A DNA stretch of 64,000 nt, from NCBI RefSeq assembly GCF_003217495.1, contig NZ_QJSW01000007.1, forward strand, positions 1-64,000, given 5' to 3'. Source of the stretch: Paenibacillus barcinonensis. GTDB taxonomy: Bacteria; Bacillota; Bacilli; Paenibacillales; Paenibacillaceae. Below the pieces are notes generated by a model that was given only the letters and a program-made list of their open reading frames with translations, did no database searches and was not told the DNA's origin. A program made the translations under genes and the position numbers. Below, piece after piece: positions 47,589 through 58,104 of this stretch (position 1 is its first letter; each line of letters starts with the position of its first letter).

Positions 47589-47713
47589 CTTTGTATGGAG
47601 CGTTCTACAATGTTAGATTTCCATCTTTTTGGAACATGTATCGTTCTATAACGTATAATATAAGTTGAGCGAGCCAGTTGAACGAGAAATACACAAGGAG
47701 GATACACAGGGGT

Positions 47714-48139
47714 ATGAACATCGCATTTTTTTTGCTACCCAAACAAGAGGTTACATGTGTGACGTCGGACTCTACGCTGCGGCAAACGCTGGAACGGATG
47801 GAATATCATCGTTTTACAGCAGTGCCTATTTTAAATAAGGAAGGCAAGTATATCGGTACGGTTACGGAAGGTGATCTTCTGTGGTATATGAAAAATGCCG
47901 AGGGAAAGATAAGCTTTGAAAACGCTTCAAAATTTCTACTCAAGGACGTTCCACTAAGACTGGATATAAAGCCGGTGTCTATTGATGCCAATATGGAGGA
48001 TTTGATCAATCTGGCCAAGGTACAAAACTTTGTGCCCGTTGTGGATGATATGGAGCGCTTTATCGGGATTGTGAGACGCAGTCAGATTATCGAATATTGT
48101 GAAGGTATTGTGGCCAAGGAGTCCATGAAGGCTAAGTAA
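47714..48139 (+). CDS. CBS-domain protein
   Basis: About 141 aa from the ATG at 47714. AAGGAGG lies 12 nt upstream; an earlier frame start at 47678 has no site. Two CBS motifs are seen: HRFTAVPILNKEGKYIGTVTEGDLLWY (about 34-60) and NFVPVVDDMERFIGIVRRSQIIEY near the C-terminus. Such pairs bind adenine nucleotides and often sense energy state or cyclic di-AMP. It lacks a catalytic domain. gdpP, a c-di-AMP phosphodiesterase, is 1.4 kb downstream, but a functional link is not shown. Confidence 0.85.
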   Translation: MNIAFFLLPKQEVTCVTSDSTLRQTLERMEYHRFTAVPILNKEGKYIGTVTEGDLLWYMKNAEGKISFENASKFLLKDVPLRLDIKPVSIDANMEDLINLAKVQNFVPVVDDMERFIGIVRRSQIIEYCEGIVAKESMKAK

Positions 48140-48346
48140 TTTGCATTCTTTTCAAAAAAGGATGGGGCCCTTAGGGATAATCACAGCGATTATTACTAAT
48201 ATATATGAATAAGACGTACGGGGCTCCGCATCGTACCTGACATTGAGTTTTGGAGAATTTCTCCGCTTTTTGGGGTAATTTTGCGGGCCCTCTTTTTATG
48301 CTATAATCGAGAATAAAGCTTTTTCGGGGAGAGTGACTTTCGCCAA

Positions 48347-48649
48347 ATGCCTAAAGAACTGGATGTAGCCAAGAGGGCTAAAGTGATTGAATGGCTGAAA
48401 ACCGAAGTACTTGATCAGGTATCCCGATTATTCAAAGCATTGTGGGAAGGCAGCACGATTCGAATCGGAGATAGTCTTGCCAGCTTAATGATGAGCAGTT
48501 ACATATTGGGCCGAAGGCTCGGTATTCCGTTCAAAGACCTGGATGCACTGCTTGTTGAGAAGTTGAAAAAGCATAAACAGGAAGGTCACCAGCTCGAAGA
48601 CTGGTACCAGGATATTTCCGCGCTCGAAGATCATATGCGTAAGAGGTGA
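48347..48649 (+). CDS. MazG-like family protein
   Basis: 100 aa. The helical sequence WLKTEVLDQVSRLFKALWEGSTIRIGDSLASLMMSSYILGRRLGI with paired acidic residues later (EDWYQDISALEDH) resembles the short MazG-like group found next to yybS in this group. A complete MazG metal motif (EExxE) is not seen, so activity as an NTP pyrophosphohydrolase is doubtful. A -10 TATAAT (48302-48307) lies 40 nt upstream of the ATG. It runs into the yybS gene. Confidence 0.65.
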   Translation: MPKELDVAKRAKVIEWLKTEVLDQVSRLFKALWEGSTIRIGDSLASLMMSSYILGRRLGIPFKDLDALLVEKLKKHKQEGHQLEDWYQDISALEDHMRKR

Positions 48650-48654
48650 ATTTG

Positions 48655-49566
48655 TTGAAATTTAGCTTTAAAACAGCTGTCTGGAGTGTAGCATGGCTAC
48701 TTTTGCTACTATCGCTACTCACTCCGTTATCGGTACTCTCCATTTTCTTCATGATGGTTCCAGGTGTAATTTTGTATGCTTCATTATCTGTAAAATCATT
48801 TATATGGCATATTCTGCCGGTTGCTGTTGTGTTAGCAGTGGTACATCCGATTTATCTGTTATTTATGCTGGTCTTTATACTTCCGGCAATTGTCATGGGC
48901 AATGCGTATAAGAAGCAAAAGTCAGCGTTGTTCACTTTAATGACTGGCGGCGGTACGATGCTGGCAGAGTATCTGCTCTTGCTTTTGGTGGGCAGTCTCA
49001 TATTCCACTTCGACCTGTCTTCATACATTAAAGATGTGGTACAGCTTACGATTGAACCACTTACCAATTCATCCAGCCAGATGATTAATGGTTTTGTATG
49101 GACACCTGAGATGACAGAGGATGTGGCCAAGCAGACACAGCTAATGATTCCATTTGCTTTAGTGGTGACCTCGATGGTCATGGCCTTTATTACACATGTT
49201 ATTGCTCGTCCTATTCTGAGCGTGATGGGTATGAATGTGCCTAAGCTTCCACCTGCAAGAGAGTGGCGTATGCCACGTTCGTTGATCTGGTATTACTTCC
49301 TTGCACTGATTATTGAAGTGGTCTCCAGACAAAGTGACGGTACGTACTGGAAGATGATCGCAATGAACATGTCGCCGCTCATTAACCTTGGCTTTATGAT
49401 TCAGGCGATTGGCTTTTTCTTCTTCCTCTCACATCTGAAAAGATGGAACCCGGTTATTCCGTATCTATTGGGAGCAGCGGTCTTCTTCATTGGCCCGCTT
49501 CGCATTGTCGGAATTATTGATCTGGCGTTCCCGCTCCGTGAGGCAATATCGAAATCAAAACGATAG
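48655..49566 (+). CDS. YybS-like membrane protein (DUF2232)
   Basis: 303 aa, about 8 predicted membrane helices, with the long soluble loop WTPEMTEDVAKQTQ near 155-170. This matches DUF2232/YybS, which lies upstream of gdpP and rplI in Bacillus too. The family is loosely related to energy-coupling S components, but no substrate is known. I prefer the TTG at 48655, with AGAGGTG 6 nt before it; the GTG at 48646 lies inside that site. Confidence 0.85.
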   Translation: MKFSFKTAVWSVAWLLLLLSLLTPLSVLSIFFMMVPGVILYASLSVKSFIWHILPVAVVLAVVHPIYLLFMLVFILPAIVMGNAYKKQKSALFTLMTGGGTMLAEYLLLLLVGSLIFHFDLSSYIKDVVQLTIEPLTNSSSQMINGFVWTPEMTEDVAKQTQLMIPFALVVTSMVMAFITHVIARPILSVMGMNVPKLPPAREWRMPRSLIWYYFLALIIEVVSRQSDGTYWKMIAMNMSPLINLGFMIQAIGFFFFLSHLKRWNPVIPYLLGAAVFFIGPLRIVGIIDLAFPLREAISKSKR

Positions 49567-49577
49567 GGTGATGAGTC

Positions 49578-51569
49578 ATGCCTAAATTTCTGAAGAAACG
49601 CTGGCACGGCTATTATACCGTATGGGCGTTCATACTGCTGCTGCTGCTTGTGATGTTCGTTACGATCTACAACTGGACGCTTGGTTTGATTAGTCTGATA
49701 CTGGCTTCGTTGCTGGGAATTATCATGATTAAGGCAGAACTCGCGTTCCGCCGGGAGCTGAACGACTACATTAACGGCCTGACGATTCGTATTAAGCGAA
49801 TGGAGGGTGAGGCTGTCAGCATGCTTCCATTCGGCATCGTGCTGTACAGTGAGGATCGTACGGTAGAGTGGCATAACCGCTTTGTAGCAGAGATGTTTCA
49901 TGAGAAAACATTGGTGGGTAGCTCACTGCCTAATCTGTTTCCGAATCTTCCTCAACCGAAGGAGAAGAAGGAAGCATCAAAAGAGCCCTCATCCAAGGAG
50001 TTTCATGATGAATTTCAGCTGGATGATCGTTATTACGGTGTAATTCATAACCCGCAGGAGCGGTACGTGTATGTGTATGAGATTACTGAACTCGCTATTC
50101 TGCGAGATAAATATGAGAATGAACGTATTGCGTTGGGTATTCTTATTCTGGACAATCTGGATGAGGCTGCTCAGGGTATGGATGATCAGCAGCGCACAGC
50201 ACTCATTGCCAGAGTCACCAGCGAAATAACAGCTTGGGCGAAGCGTTACGAAGTGTATCTTCGTCGTCTTTCATCTGATCGTTATCTGATGATGCTCAAT
50301 CATAAATCGCTGCAGGAGCTTGAGCAGAGCCGGTTTGTTATTTTGGATGAGGTACGGGAGATGACAGCTGATCTGAAGGTGCCGATGACGCTGAGCGTTG
50401 GACTTGCATTTGGCTCGGACAGCATCAGTGAGCTGGGAGAGCTTGCGCAATCCAGTCTGGATATGGCACTTGGACGAGGCGGTGACCAGGCGGCTGTGAA
50501 GTCTGGACAGCGTTTATCTTTTTACGGCGGTAAGTCAAATGCAGTGGAGAAGCGTACGCGGGTCAGAGCGAGGGTCATTGCTCATGCGCTGCGTGATCTG
50601 ATGCAGGAAAGTGATCGCGTGCTGATTATGGGGCATAAGATGCCGGATATGGACGCGATTGGTGCATCCATCGGGGTGTGGAAGGCTGCAAGTCTGTACA
50701 ACGTCGAGGCACGTATCGTGCTCGATGGGGTGAATCCATCCATTGAACGGCTGATGGAGCAGGTGAACAAGGACGAGAGGCTGTCTAAAGCACTTGTCTC
50801 ACCGGAGCAGGCTACCCAGCTAATGACGGAGCACACGCTATTGGTTGTGGTAGATACGCATAAGGCCTCCATGACGATGGAGCCAAAACTGGTTCAAGCC
50901 GCAACGCGAGTGGTGGTGGTCGATCATCATCGCCGGGGTGAGGAGTTTATTAATGACGCGGTATTGATCTATCTGGAGCCATATGCATCCTCTGCGTCTG
51001 AGCTGGTAACCGAGCTTTTGCAGTATATTCATGAAAAGGTACAGTTTACTCCACTTGAAGCAACAGCCCTTCTGGCTGGCATAACGCTTGATACGAAGCA
51101 TTTTGCACTGCATACAGGCTCCCGGACGTTTGAAGCGGCGGGTTTCCTTCGTCGCAGCGGTGCGGACACGATTATGGTGCAGAAGCTGATGAAAGAGGAT
51201 CTGTCAGAATATATTGCTAAGGCAGAAATCATAAAGCATGCTAAAATGGTATATGGGAATATTGCGCTTGCGGTCACTGGACCTGGCAGCAAAATTTCAC
51301 AGATGATGATCGCCCAGGTGGCGGACACATTGCTGAACATGAAGGACGTAGCCGCATCATTTGTCATTAGTGAGCGTCCAGATGGACTGATTGGCATCAG
51401 TGCGAGATCACTGGGCCGTATGAACGTGCAAGTGGTGATGGAACGGCTTGGCGGTGGCGGCCATTTAACCAATGCGGCTGTGCAGCTTGAAGGAACGCTG
51501 GGAGAAGCGGAGAAGCGGCTGATGAACGTCCTGGCTGAAATCGAAAAGGAAGAGGGGTTGTTCGAATGA
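49578..51569 (+). CDS. gdpP: Cyclic-di-AMP phosphodiesterase GdpP (YybT)
   Basis: 663 aa. Two N-terminal helices (about 14-52) are followed by a PAS-like heme-binding region (about 75-150) and a degenerate GGDEF domain (about 175-310, with SSDRYLMML in place of GGDEF). The DHH domain follows with LIMGHKMPDMDAIGA, VVVDTHK and VVVDHHRRGE, and the DHHA1 domain with GGGGHLTNAA near the C-terminus. It degrades c-di-AMP, affecting wall stress, potassium and beta-lactam tolerance. It is coupled to rplI by a 4-nt overlap. Confidence 0.95.
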   Translation: MPKFLKKRWHGYYTVWAFILLLLLVMFVTIYNWTLGLISLILASLLGIIMIKAELAFRRELNDYINGLTIRIKRMEGEAVSMLPFGIVLYSEDRTVEWHNRFVAEMFHEKTLVGSSLPNLFPNLPQPKEKKEASKEPSSKEFHDEFQLDDRYYGVIHNPQERYVYVYEITELAILRDKYENERIALGILILDNLDEAAQGMDDQQRTALIARVTSEITAWAKRYEVYLRRLSSDRYLMMLNHKSLQELEQSRFVILDEVREMTADLKVPMTLSVGLAFGSDSISELGELAQSSLDMALGRGGDQAAVKSGQRLSFYGGKSNAVEKRTRVRARVIAHALRDLMQESDRVLIMGHKMPDMDAIGASIGVWKAASLYNVEARIVLDGVNPSIERLMEQVNKDERLSKALVSPEQATQLMTEHTLLVVVDTHKASMTMEPKLVQAATRVVVVDHHRRGEEFINDAVLIYLEPYASSASELVTELLQYIHEKVQFTPLEATALLAGITLDTKHFALHTGSRTFEAAGFLRRSGADTIMVQKLMKEDLSEYIAKAEIIKHAKMVYGNIALAVTGPGSKISQMMIAQVADTLLNMKDVAASFVISERPDGLIGISARSLGRMNVQVVMERLGGGGHLTNAAVQLEGTLGEAEKRLMNVLAEIEKEEGLFE

Positions 51570-52009
51570 AAGTCATTTTTATAAAAGATATGAAGGGTCA
51601 AGGCAAGAAAGGGCAAGTGAAGGAAGTATCTGAAGGATACGCACAGAATTTCTTGCTGCCACGGGGAATCGTACGTCTGGCTACAGAAGGTAACATGAAA
51701 ACGCTGGATAACCAGAATGCGGCGGAAGAAAGACGTAAACAGGAAGAGAAGGCGGAAGCCGAGGTTCTGGCGAAAAAGCTGGAGGCAGAAGTGACGGAGC
51801 TGAAAGCAAAAGCTGGCGAGGGTGGTCGTCTCTTTGGCGCAATTACAAGCAAACAGATCGCAGAAGCCTTATCCAAAAAAGGTCTGAAAGTGGATAAACG
51901 TAAAATTGAGCTGGAGGAGCCGATCCGTACGCTTGGTGTAACGCAAGTGACCGTTAAGGTGCATCCTGAAGTGAAGGCAACTTTGAAGGTTCAGGTAACG
52001 GAGGAGTAA
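51566..52009 (+). CDS. rplI: 50S ribosomal protein L9
   Basis: 147 aa. N-domain MKVIFIKDMKGQGKKGQVKEVSEGYAQNFLLPRG is the L9 signature. A long Glu/Ala/Lys-rich helix connects to the C-domain with RLFGAITSKQIAEAL and GVTQVTVKVHPEV. It overlaps gdpP by 4 nt and is followed 1 nt later by dnaB. The order gdpP-rplI-dnaB is conserved in Firmicutes. Confidence 0.97.
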   Translation: MKVIFIKDMKGQGKKGQVKEVSEGYAQNFLLPRGIVRLATEGNMKTLDNQNAAEERRKQEEKAEAEVLAKKLEAEVTELKAKAGEGGRLFGAITSKQIAEALSKKGLKVDKRKIELEEPIRTLGVTQVTVKVHPEVKATLKVQVTEE

Positions 52010-52010
52010 A

Positions 52011-53372
52011 ATGGGCGGCGAAATGTTATTCGACCGGATTCCCCCGCAGAACCTGGAGGCCGAACAGGCTGTGCTGGGTGCAATCCTGCTTCAGGGCGAG
52101 GCTCTGATTACAGCGATGGAACGGGTGCAAACCGAGGATTTCTATGACAAGCCCCATCAATTGATCTATGAAGCGATGATTCAGCTGGGTGAGGAAAATC
52201 AACCGATTGACCTTGTTACGCTGACTTCACGTCTGAAGGATAAAGGCGAGCTGGAGGACATTGGCGGTGTCAGCTATCTGGCCAAGCTCGCTCACGGTGT
52301 GCCAACGGCGGCCAACGTGGATTATTATGCGCAGATTATCGAGGAGAAATCGATGCTGCGTCGTTTGATTCGTACTGCAACACAGATTGTAAGTGAAGGG
52401 TACACAGGCGGCGAAGATGTGGCAGCCATGCTTGGTGAAGCAGAGCGCCGCATTCTTGAAATTTCGAACAGACGCTCCAGCAGCGGTTTTATTGCTATTC
52501 AGGACGTGCTGATGGAAGTGTTCGATAAAGTCGAAACGCTGCATCAGAACCGGGGAAATACAACGGGTATTCCATCGGGCTTCATTGATCTGGACAAGAT
52601 GACCGCGGGATTCCAGCGCAGTGACTTGATCATTGTTGCTGCCCGTCCATCTGTAGGTAAAACGGCCTTTGCTTTGAACATCGCTCAGAATGTAGGTATT
52701 CGGGCGCAAGAGACGGTGGCCATCTTCAGTCTGGAGATGTCGGCTGCCCAGCTTGTCCAGCGTATGATCTGTGCCGAAGCCAATCTGGACGCGGGAGTTC
52801 TTCGTACCGGGGAATTTAAAGGTGATGAGGATTGGCAGAAGCTGACGATGGGGATCGCGGCCCTGAACGAGGCCAACATCTTTATTGATGATACGCCAGG
52901 TATTACGGTGGCCGATATTCGTGCCAAATGCCGTCGTCTCAAGAAAGAAAAGGGTCTCGGCATGATTCTGATCGACTACCTGCAATTGATCAGTGGACGA
53001 GGTAAAGCCGGAGAGAACCGTCAACAAGAGGTATCCGAGATTTCACGTACTCTGAAGCAGATTGGTAGGGAACTGGAAGTTCCGGTTATTGCTTTGTCCC
53101 AGCTCAGCCGGGGTGTAGAGCAGCGTCAGGATAAACGTCCGATGATGAGTGACCTGCGGGAATCGGGCTCGATCGAGCAGGATGCGGACATCGTAGCGTT
53201 CCTGTACCGGGATGACTACTACAACCAGGAAACCGAGAAAAAAAATATTATCGAGATTATTATCGCCAAGCAGCGTAATGGTCCGGTAGGCACGGTGGAG
53301 CTGGTCTTCCTGAAAAACTTTAACAAATTCGTCAACTACGAGCGGGCACATAACGACGCCTTCGCGATGTAG
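52011..53372 (+). CDS. dnaB: Replicative DNA helicase DnaB (DnaC of Bacillus)
   Basis: 453 aa. N-terminal hairpin domain (about 10-110, RIPPQNLEAEQAVLGAILL), then a RecA-like motor with Walker A ARPSVGKTAFALN, FSLEMSAAQLV, Walker B LGMILIDYLQLISG, and SQLSRGVEQRQDKRPMMSDLRESGSIEQDADI. It unwinds ahead of the fork as a hexamer. GGAGGAG precedes the ATG at 52011; the second ATG (MLFDR) lacks a comparable site. No intein. Confidence 0.97.
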   Translation: MGGEMLFDRIPPQNLEAEQAVLGAILLQGEALITAMERVQTEDFYDKPHQLIYEAMIQLGEENQPIDLVTLTSRLKDKGELEDIGGVSYLAKLAHGVPTAANVDYYAQIIEEKSMLRRLIRTATQIVSEGYTGGEDVAAMLGEAERRILEISNRRSSSGFIAIQDVLMEVFDKVETLHQNRGNTTGIPSGFIDLDKMTAGFQRSDLIIVAARPSVGKTAFALNIAQNVGIRAQETVAIFSLEMSAAQLVQRMICAEANLDAGVLRTGEFKGDEDWQKLTMGIAALNEANIFIDDTPGITVADIRAKCRRLKKEKGLGMILIDYLQLISGRGKAGENRQQEVSEISRTLKQIGRELEVPVIALSQLSRGVEQRQDKRPMMSDLRESGSIEQDADIVAFLYRDDYYNQETEKKNIIEIIIAKQRNGPVGTVELVFLKNFNKFVNYERAHNDAFAM

Positions 53373-53426
53373 CGGACGAGCAGTATATGCATGAAGCAAT
53401 ACGGTATAAGCAGTAAGTGTAAAAGT

Positions 53427-53474
53427 ACCGGTGAATGCGGTCAAGGGTATAACGACTGGCATCACCGGTTTTTT
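53427..53474 (+). terminator. Rho-independent terminator after dnaB
   Basis: ACCGGTGAATGC pairs with GCATCACCGGT and TTTTTT follows. Confidence 0.8.
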
Positions 53475-53540
53475 ACGTTGAAATACAGGTGTAATTCCGA
53501 ACATTAAAGATATACAGATTATAATTGTTCGCCATTTCAT

Positions 53541-53569
53541 TTGACTTTGAAAAAGCGGACTGTTACACT
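53541..53569 (+). promoter_or_regulatory. purA promoter
   Basis: -35 TTGACT (53541-53546) and -10 TACACT (53564-53569), 17 bp apart. Transcription would start near 53576, giving a leader of about 165 nt before the purA ATG. Confidence 0.65.
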
Positions 53570-53575
53570 AATACT

Positions 53576-55027
<1,452 letters not shown>

Positions 55028-55051
55028 ATGAATTTGCTTTTCATACAATCA

Positions 55052-55094
55052 CCTCCGGTCACTGCTAGAAATAGCGGTGGCTGGAGGTTTTTTT
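55052..55094 (+). terminator. Rho-independent terminator after purA
   Basis: CCTCCGGTCACTGCTA pairs with TAGCGGTGGCTGGAGG, with a short AGAAA loop, followed by TTTTTTT. Confidence 0.85.
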
Positions 55095-55212
55095 GTGTCT
55101 GTATCGGATATAATCCCGAGATTTTCGTCAATACTGGCTAACAGTATATCAATCATATATCCCACAATCCACCTGGATAAAGGGAAGTATCGTTGGAGGG
55201 AGAGAAACAGAT

Positions 55213-55869
55213 ATGAAGTTGCTGTTATGGTTTGTCAAAATTGTACTTATCGTGATGCTGGTCAGTTCCCTGACTCTGCTTACGACAGGACTAATTGTGC
55301 AATCCTATGCCAAGTCATTGCTTGCCAGTTTTAATATACAGTGGGAAGGGCAGTCCATGGGTCTGCTGGGTATGTTTCAAGGGGCATTAGGTAGTAAATC
55401 TGATTTATCCACCGAGGGTGAGAAGAAGGGGAATGCACCAGCCAATCAGCCAACTGGAGCGGAGAAGGAGCAAGCACCGGAGAATTCAATTTCAGTCATG
55501 GGCAACGCTAACGGGACGAAGAACGACTCTGCAGGTGTGGATGCAGGCAAGGAATCAACCCCGGAGGCTTCAAATGCGGGCGCAGCTCAAACAGACAGCA
55601 ATTCAGGTGCGGCAGCGGGCTCTGATGATGCTATTGTCGTATCACCTGATGACATAACAGGCGCTAAAAACAAGCTGCCAACGGAAGAAAAGGAACGTAT
55701 CTTCACTTTGCTTATGAACAAGCTGCCGCAAAAGGAAATGCAGCAGATCTCCGGTGCAATGGAGGGTGGGCTGACAGAGCAGGAGCTGCGGGAGATTGAG
55801 CAGGTGATCTCCAAGTACCTGACAAGTGAAGAGTACAACAGTCTCATAGAAGTACTGCAATCGGAATAA
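55213..55869 (+). CDS. Single-pass membrane protein of unknown function
   Basis: 218 aa. One transmembrane helix (about 4-30, LLLWFVKIVLIVMLVSSLTLL) is followed by a low-complexity linker rich in Gly, Asn, Ala, Ser, Asp (about 65-145) and a C-terminal helical block (about 150-218, LPTEEKERIFTLLMNKLPQKE and LTEQELREIEQVISKYL). I do not recognise the family. The GGAGAAACAG region precedes the ATG. It is placed between purA and the M23 peptidase/wal block, and a wall- or membrane-stress role is only a guess. Confidence 0.75.
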   Translation: MKLLLWFVKIVLIVMLVSSLTLLTTGLIVQSYAKSLLASFNIQWEGQSMGLLGMFQGALGSKSDLSTEGEKKGNAPANQPTGAEKEQAPENSISVMGNANGTKNDSAGVDAGKESTPEASNAGAAQTDSNSGAAAGSDDAIVVSPDDITGAKNKLPTEEKERIFTLLMNKLPQKEMQQISGAMEGGLTEQELREIEQVISKYLTSEEYNSLIEVLQSE

Positions 55870-55889
55870 AGGCATAACCTTAGTATGAT

Positions 55890-55921
55890 CCTCATCAGAG
55901 CTCCTCTGGTGAGGTTTTTTT
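55890..55921 (+). terminator. Rho-independent terminator after the 55.2-kb membrane protein
   Basis: CCTCATCAGAG-CTCCT-CTGGTGAGG followed by TTTTTTT. Confidence 0.8.
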
Positions 55922-56111
55922 GTGTTTACATGAAAAATTTCATAATCATTACATAGGTCTTAGAACCTAGTCCTAGATTGAGACAAAAAGTACATAGTGG
56001 GGCTGAGGTTGAGGCATAATGGGTGATGGAACAAACGATCATATGGATGGGTATTTCAGGAAAACCAGATGTGACGCGGCTTTATGATGTGAGGATAGGA
56101 GTTGAAATGAT

Positions 56112-56128
56112 TGTAAAACCTGTGTTAA
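56112..56128 (+). promoter_or_regulatory. WalR-type box upstream of the M23 peptidase
   Basis: TGTAAA-acctg-TGTTAA fits the WalR (YycF) consensus TGTWAH-N5-TGTWAH at all positions. A candidate promoter, TTGACA (56159-56164) and TAAAGT (56181-56186), lies about 30 bp downstream. walR itself begins 2 kb downstream. The rest of the 55,922-56,303 gap shows no gene. Confidence 0.6.
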
Positions 56129-56303
56129 AGTATACGGGTGTGATAAAAGGTTAAAATTTTGACACTTTTATAAACACAGCTAAAGTCCTGTTTTTACTGA
56201 AATGTATATTTAACTCATACTAATGGACTTGCATGCACATGACTAATTCGCAAGTAATGTCTAATCAGAACACGAACAATGAAGTGCTGAAAAGGAGAGA
56301 ATC

Positions 56304-57836
56304 ATGAAAGGTTTCAGAGGCATACGCCAACCGGGCAAAAACCGGGTACACGAACAATCCGGAGAACACCGGACGGCCGAAGACAAAAACAACATGAGCA
56401 TGTCCAACTTCAGTTCAAATAAGAAAAGAATGCTGGCATCGCGTAAATGGATCATCACGACAGCGTGCGGTATTCTGATAGCGGCATCCGTCGGATTCGG
56501 TGTCAAACAATATATTGCTTCCAATACTGTGCCATACTATAAGGTCATGGTTAAAGGCCAGGAGATCGGTACAATCGCTAATGAAGCACAACTGCAGCAG
56601 CTTTTTGCCCAGAAAACCGAAGAATATCAGGGTAAATATCCGGATGCGCAGATGGTGTTGAATACAGACGGGATTACAACGGAAACGGTACAGGCCTATA
56701 AGCCGGAGGTACACAGCGAGGAAACTCTGGATAAACTCGGTCAAATGTTAACCGCTTATGCTAAAGGTGTAGAGCTCAAGGTTAACGGTGAAGTCATCGG
56801 TATTGTGAAGGATCAAGAGACGGCAGACGCGATCCTGCAGCAGGTACAGAGCAAATACATACCGGCGTCGGCTGTTCGAAGCTCACTGAAGACCAAGTCG
56901 GTATCAGCCAATTCTTCCAAAAAGGATAAAGGCCCGAGCACTACATTAAAGTCGGTAGACATTAAAGAAGATGTCACCACGGATGCAGTGAAGGCTGATC
57001 CGAATAAAATATGGGATGTGTCGGAGGCGGTTAAAGCGTTAACCGTTGGTAAAGATGCGCCTTTAATCTACGAGGTTCATGAAGGAGATACCATCTCTTC
57101 CATTGCAACCCGTTACGGTATTACACAAGCCGAGATTCGCCAACATAACCCCGGAATCAAGGAGACTTCTCTTCAGATCGGACAAGAGCTAACGCTGACT
57201 GTACCGAAGCCGGCAATTACGGTTCAATCGGTGGAGCAAATGGTGGAGCAGATTGAAGTGAAGCCGCAGGTTGAGGTGCGTAAAAGTGCCGAGCTGAAGG
57301 CAGGTACAACGAAAGTCGTTCGCCCAGGCCAAAGCGGACTGAAAAACATGCAGTATCGCATCACCAAAGAGAATGGTGAAGTGGTTCGTGAAGAATGGCT
57401 GGGTCAGGAAGTGATCAAACCGGCCGTGACGGAGGTTGTGCTCAAAGGAACCAAGGTTGTTGGTGAGGGCACAGGACAATTTGCATGGCCTGTATCCAAT
57501 GCTACTCTGAGCAGCAGCTTTGGACAGCGTTGGGGCCGTCAGCACAAAGGCGTCGATCTGGTGGGTAGCCGGGACATCAAGTCTGCTGATGAAGGCGTGG
57601 TTACTTTTGCAGGACAGAAGAGCGGTTACGGGAATGTGATCATTATTAATCATCGTAACGGATACGAAACGCTGTACGGTCACTTGAGCAGCATTGGCGT
57701 GAACGTTGGACAGGTGGTTGAGAAGGGTGACAGCATCGGAGTGATGGGAAATACAGGACGTTCCACAGGAACACATCTGCATTTCGAGATTCTCAAAAAT
57801 GGCAGTGCCGAAAATCCGATGACGTATCTGAATTAA
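56304..57836 (+). CDS. M23 peptidoglycan endopeptidase with LysM and G5 domains
   Basis: 510 aa. A cytoplasmic polar region (about 1-46) is followed by one membrane helix (about 48-68). Later domains are a LysM repeat (about 253-303, YEVHEGDTISSIATRYGIT), a G5 domain (about 313-390, with KMQYRITKENGEVV), and an M23 zinc peptidase with HKGVDLVG, GNTGRSTGTHLHFE. Zinc ligands are seen as HxxxD and HLHF. It cuts peptide cross-links. Location directly before walR and the WalR-type box suggest that WalRK controls it. A terminator follows, so transcription into walR is limited. Confidence 0.92.
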   Translation: MKGFRGIRQPGKNRVHEQSGEHRTAEDKNNMSMSNFSSNKKRMLASRKWIITTACGILIAASVGFGVKQYIASNTVPYYKVMVKGQEIGTIANEAQLQQLFAQKTEEYQGKYPDAQMVLNTDGITTETVQAYKPEVHSEETLDKLGQMLTAYAKGVELKVNGEVIGIVKDQETADAILQQVQSKYIPASAVRSSLKTKSVSANSSKKDKGPSTTLKSVDIKEDVTTDAVKADPNKIWDVSEAVKALTVGKDAPLIYEVHEGDTISSIATRYGITQAEIRQHNPGIKETSLQIGQELTLTVPKPAITVQSVEQMVEQIEVKPQVEVRKSAELKAGTTKVVRPGQSGLKNMQYRITKENGEVVREEWLGQEVIKPAVTEVVLKGTKVVGEGTGQFAWPVSNATLSSSFGQRWGRQHKGVDLVGSRDIKSADEGVVTFAGQKSGYGNVIIINHRNGYETLYGHLSSIGVNVGQVVEKGDSIGVMGNTGRSTGTHLHFEILKNGSAENPMTYLN

Positions 57837-57878
57837 TTGTAAAGCACAGGACATCACATATGTGATGCTGGCATGGGA

Positions 57879-57911
57879 ACAAGGTTGGCTGTATAGCTGG
57901 CCTTGTTTTTT
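57879..57911 (+). terminator. Rho-independent terminator after the M23 peptidase
   Basis: AACAAGG...CCTTGTT stem followed by TTTTT. Confidence 0.75.
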
Positions 57912-58104
57912 GATGTGAAATATTTTTAAAGGAAACGGCTTCCAAAGGCCCGATCAGGATGTGACTGTGCCTCAGGTATGTTAAACTAGAATATAGATCA
58001 TTGGGTACAATCGACAAACAGGATATGGATTTATGAACTATCAGCTAGATTAGAGAGACAGCGCCAGTGGCGGATCAAGCAGGATATAGGGGTGAATTCA
58101 GCCG

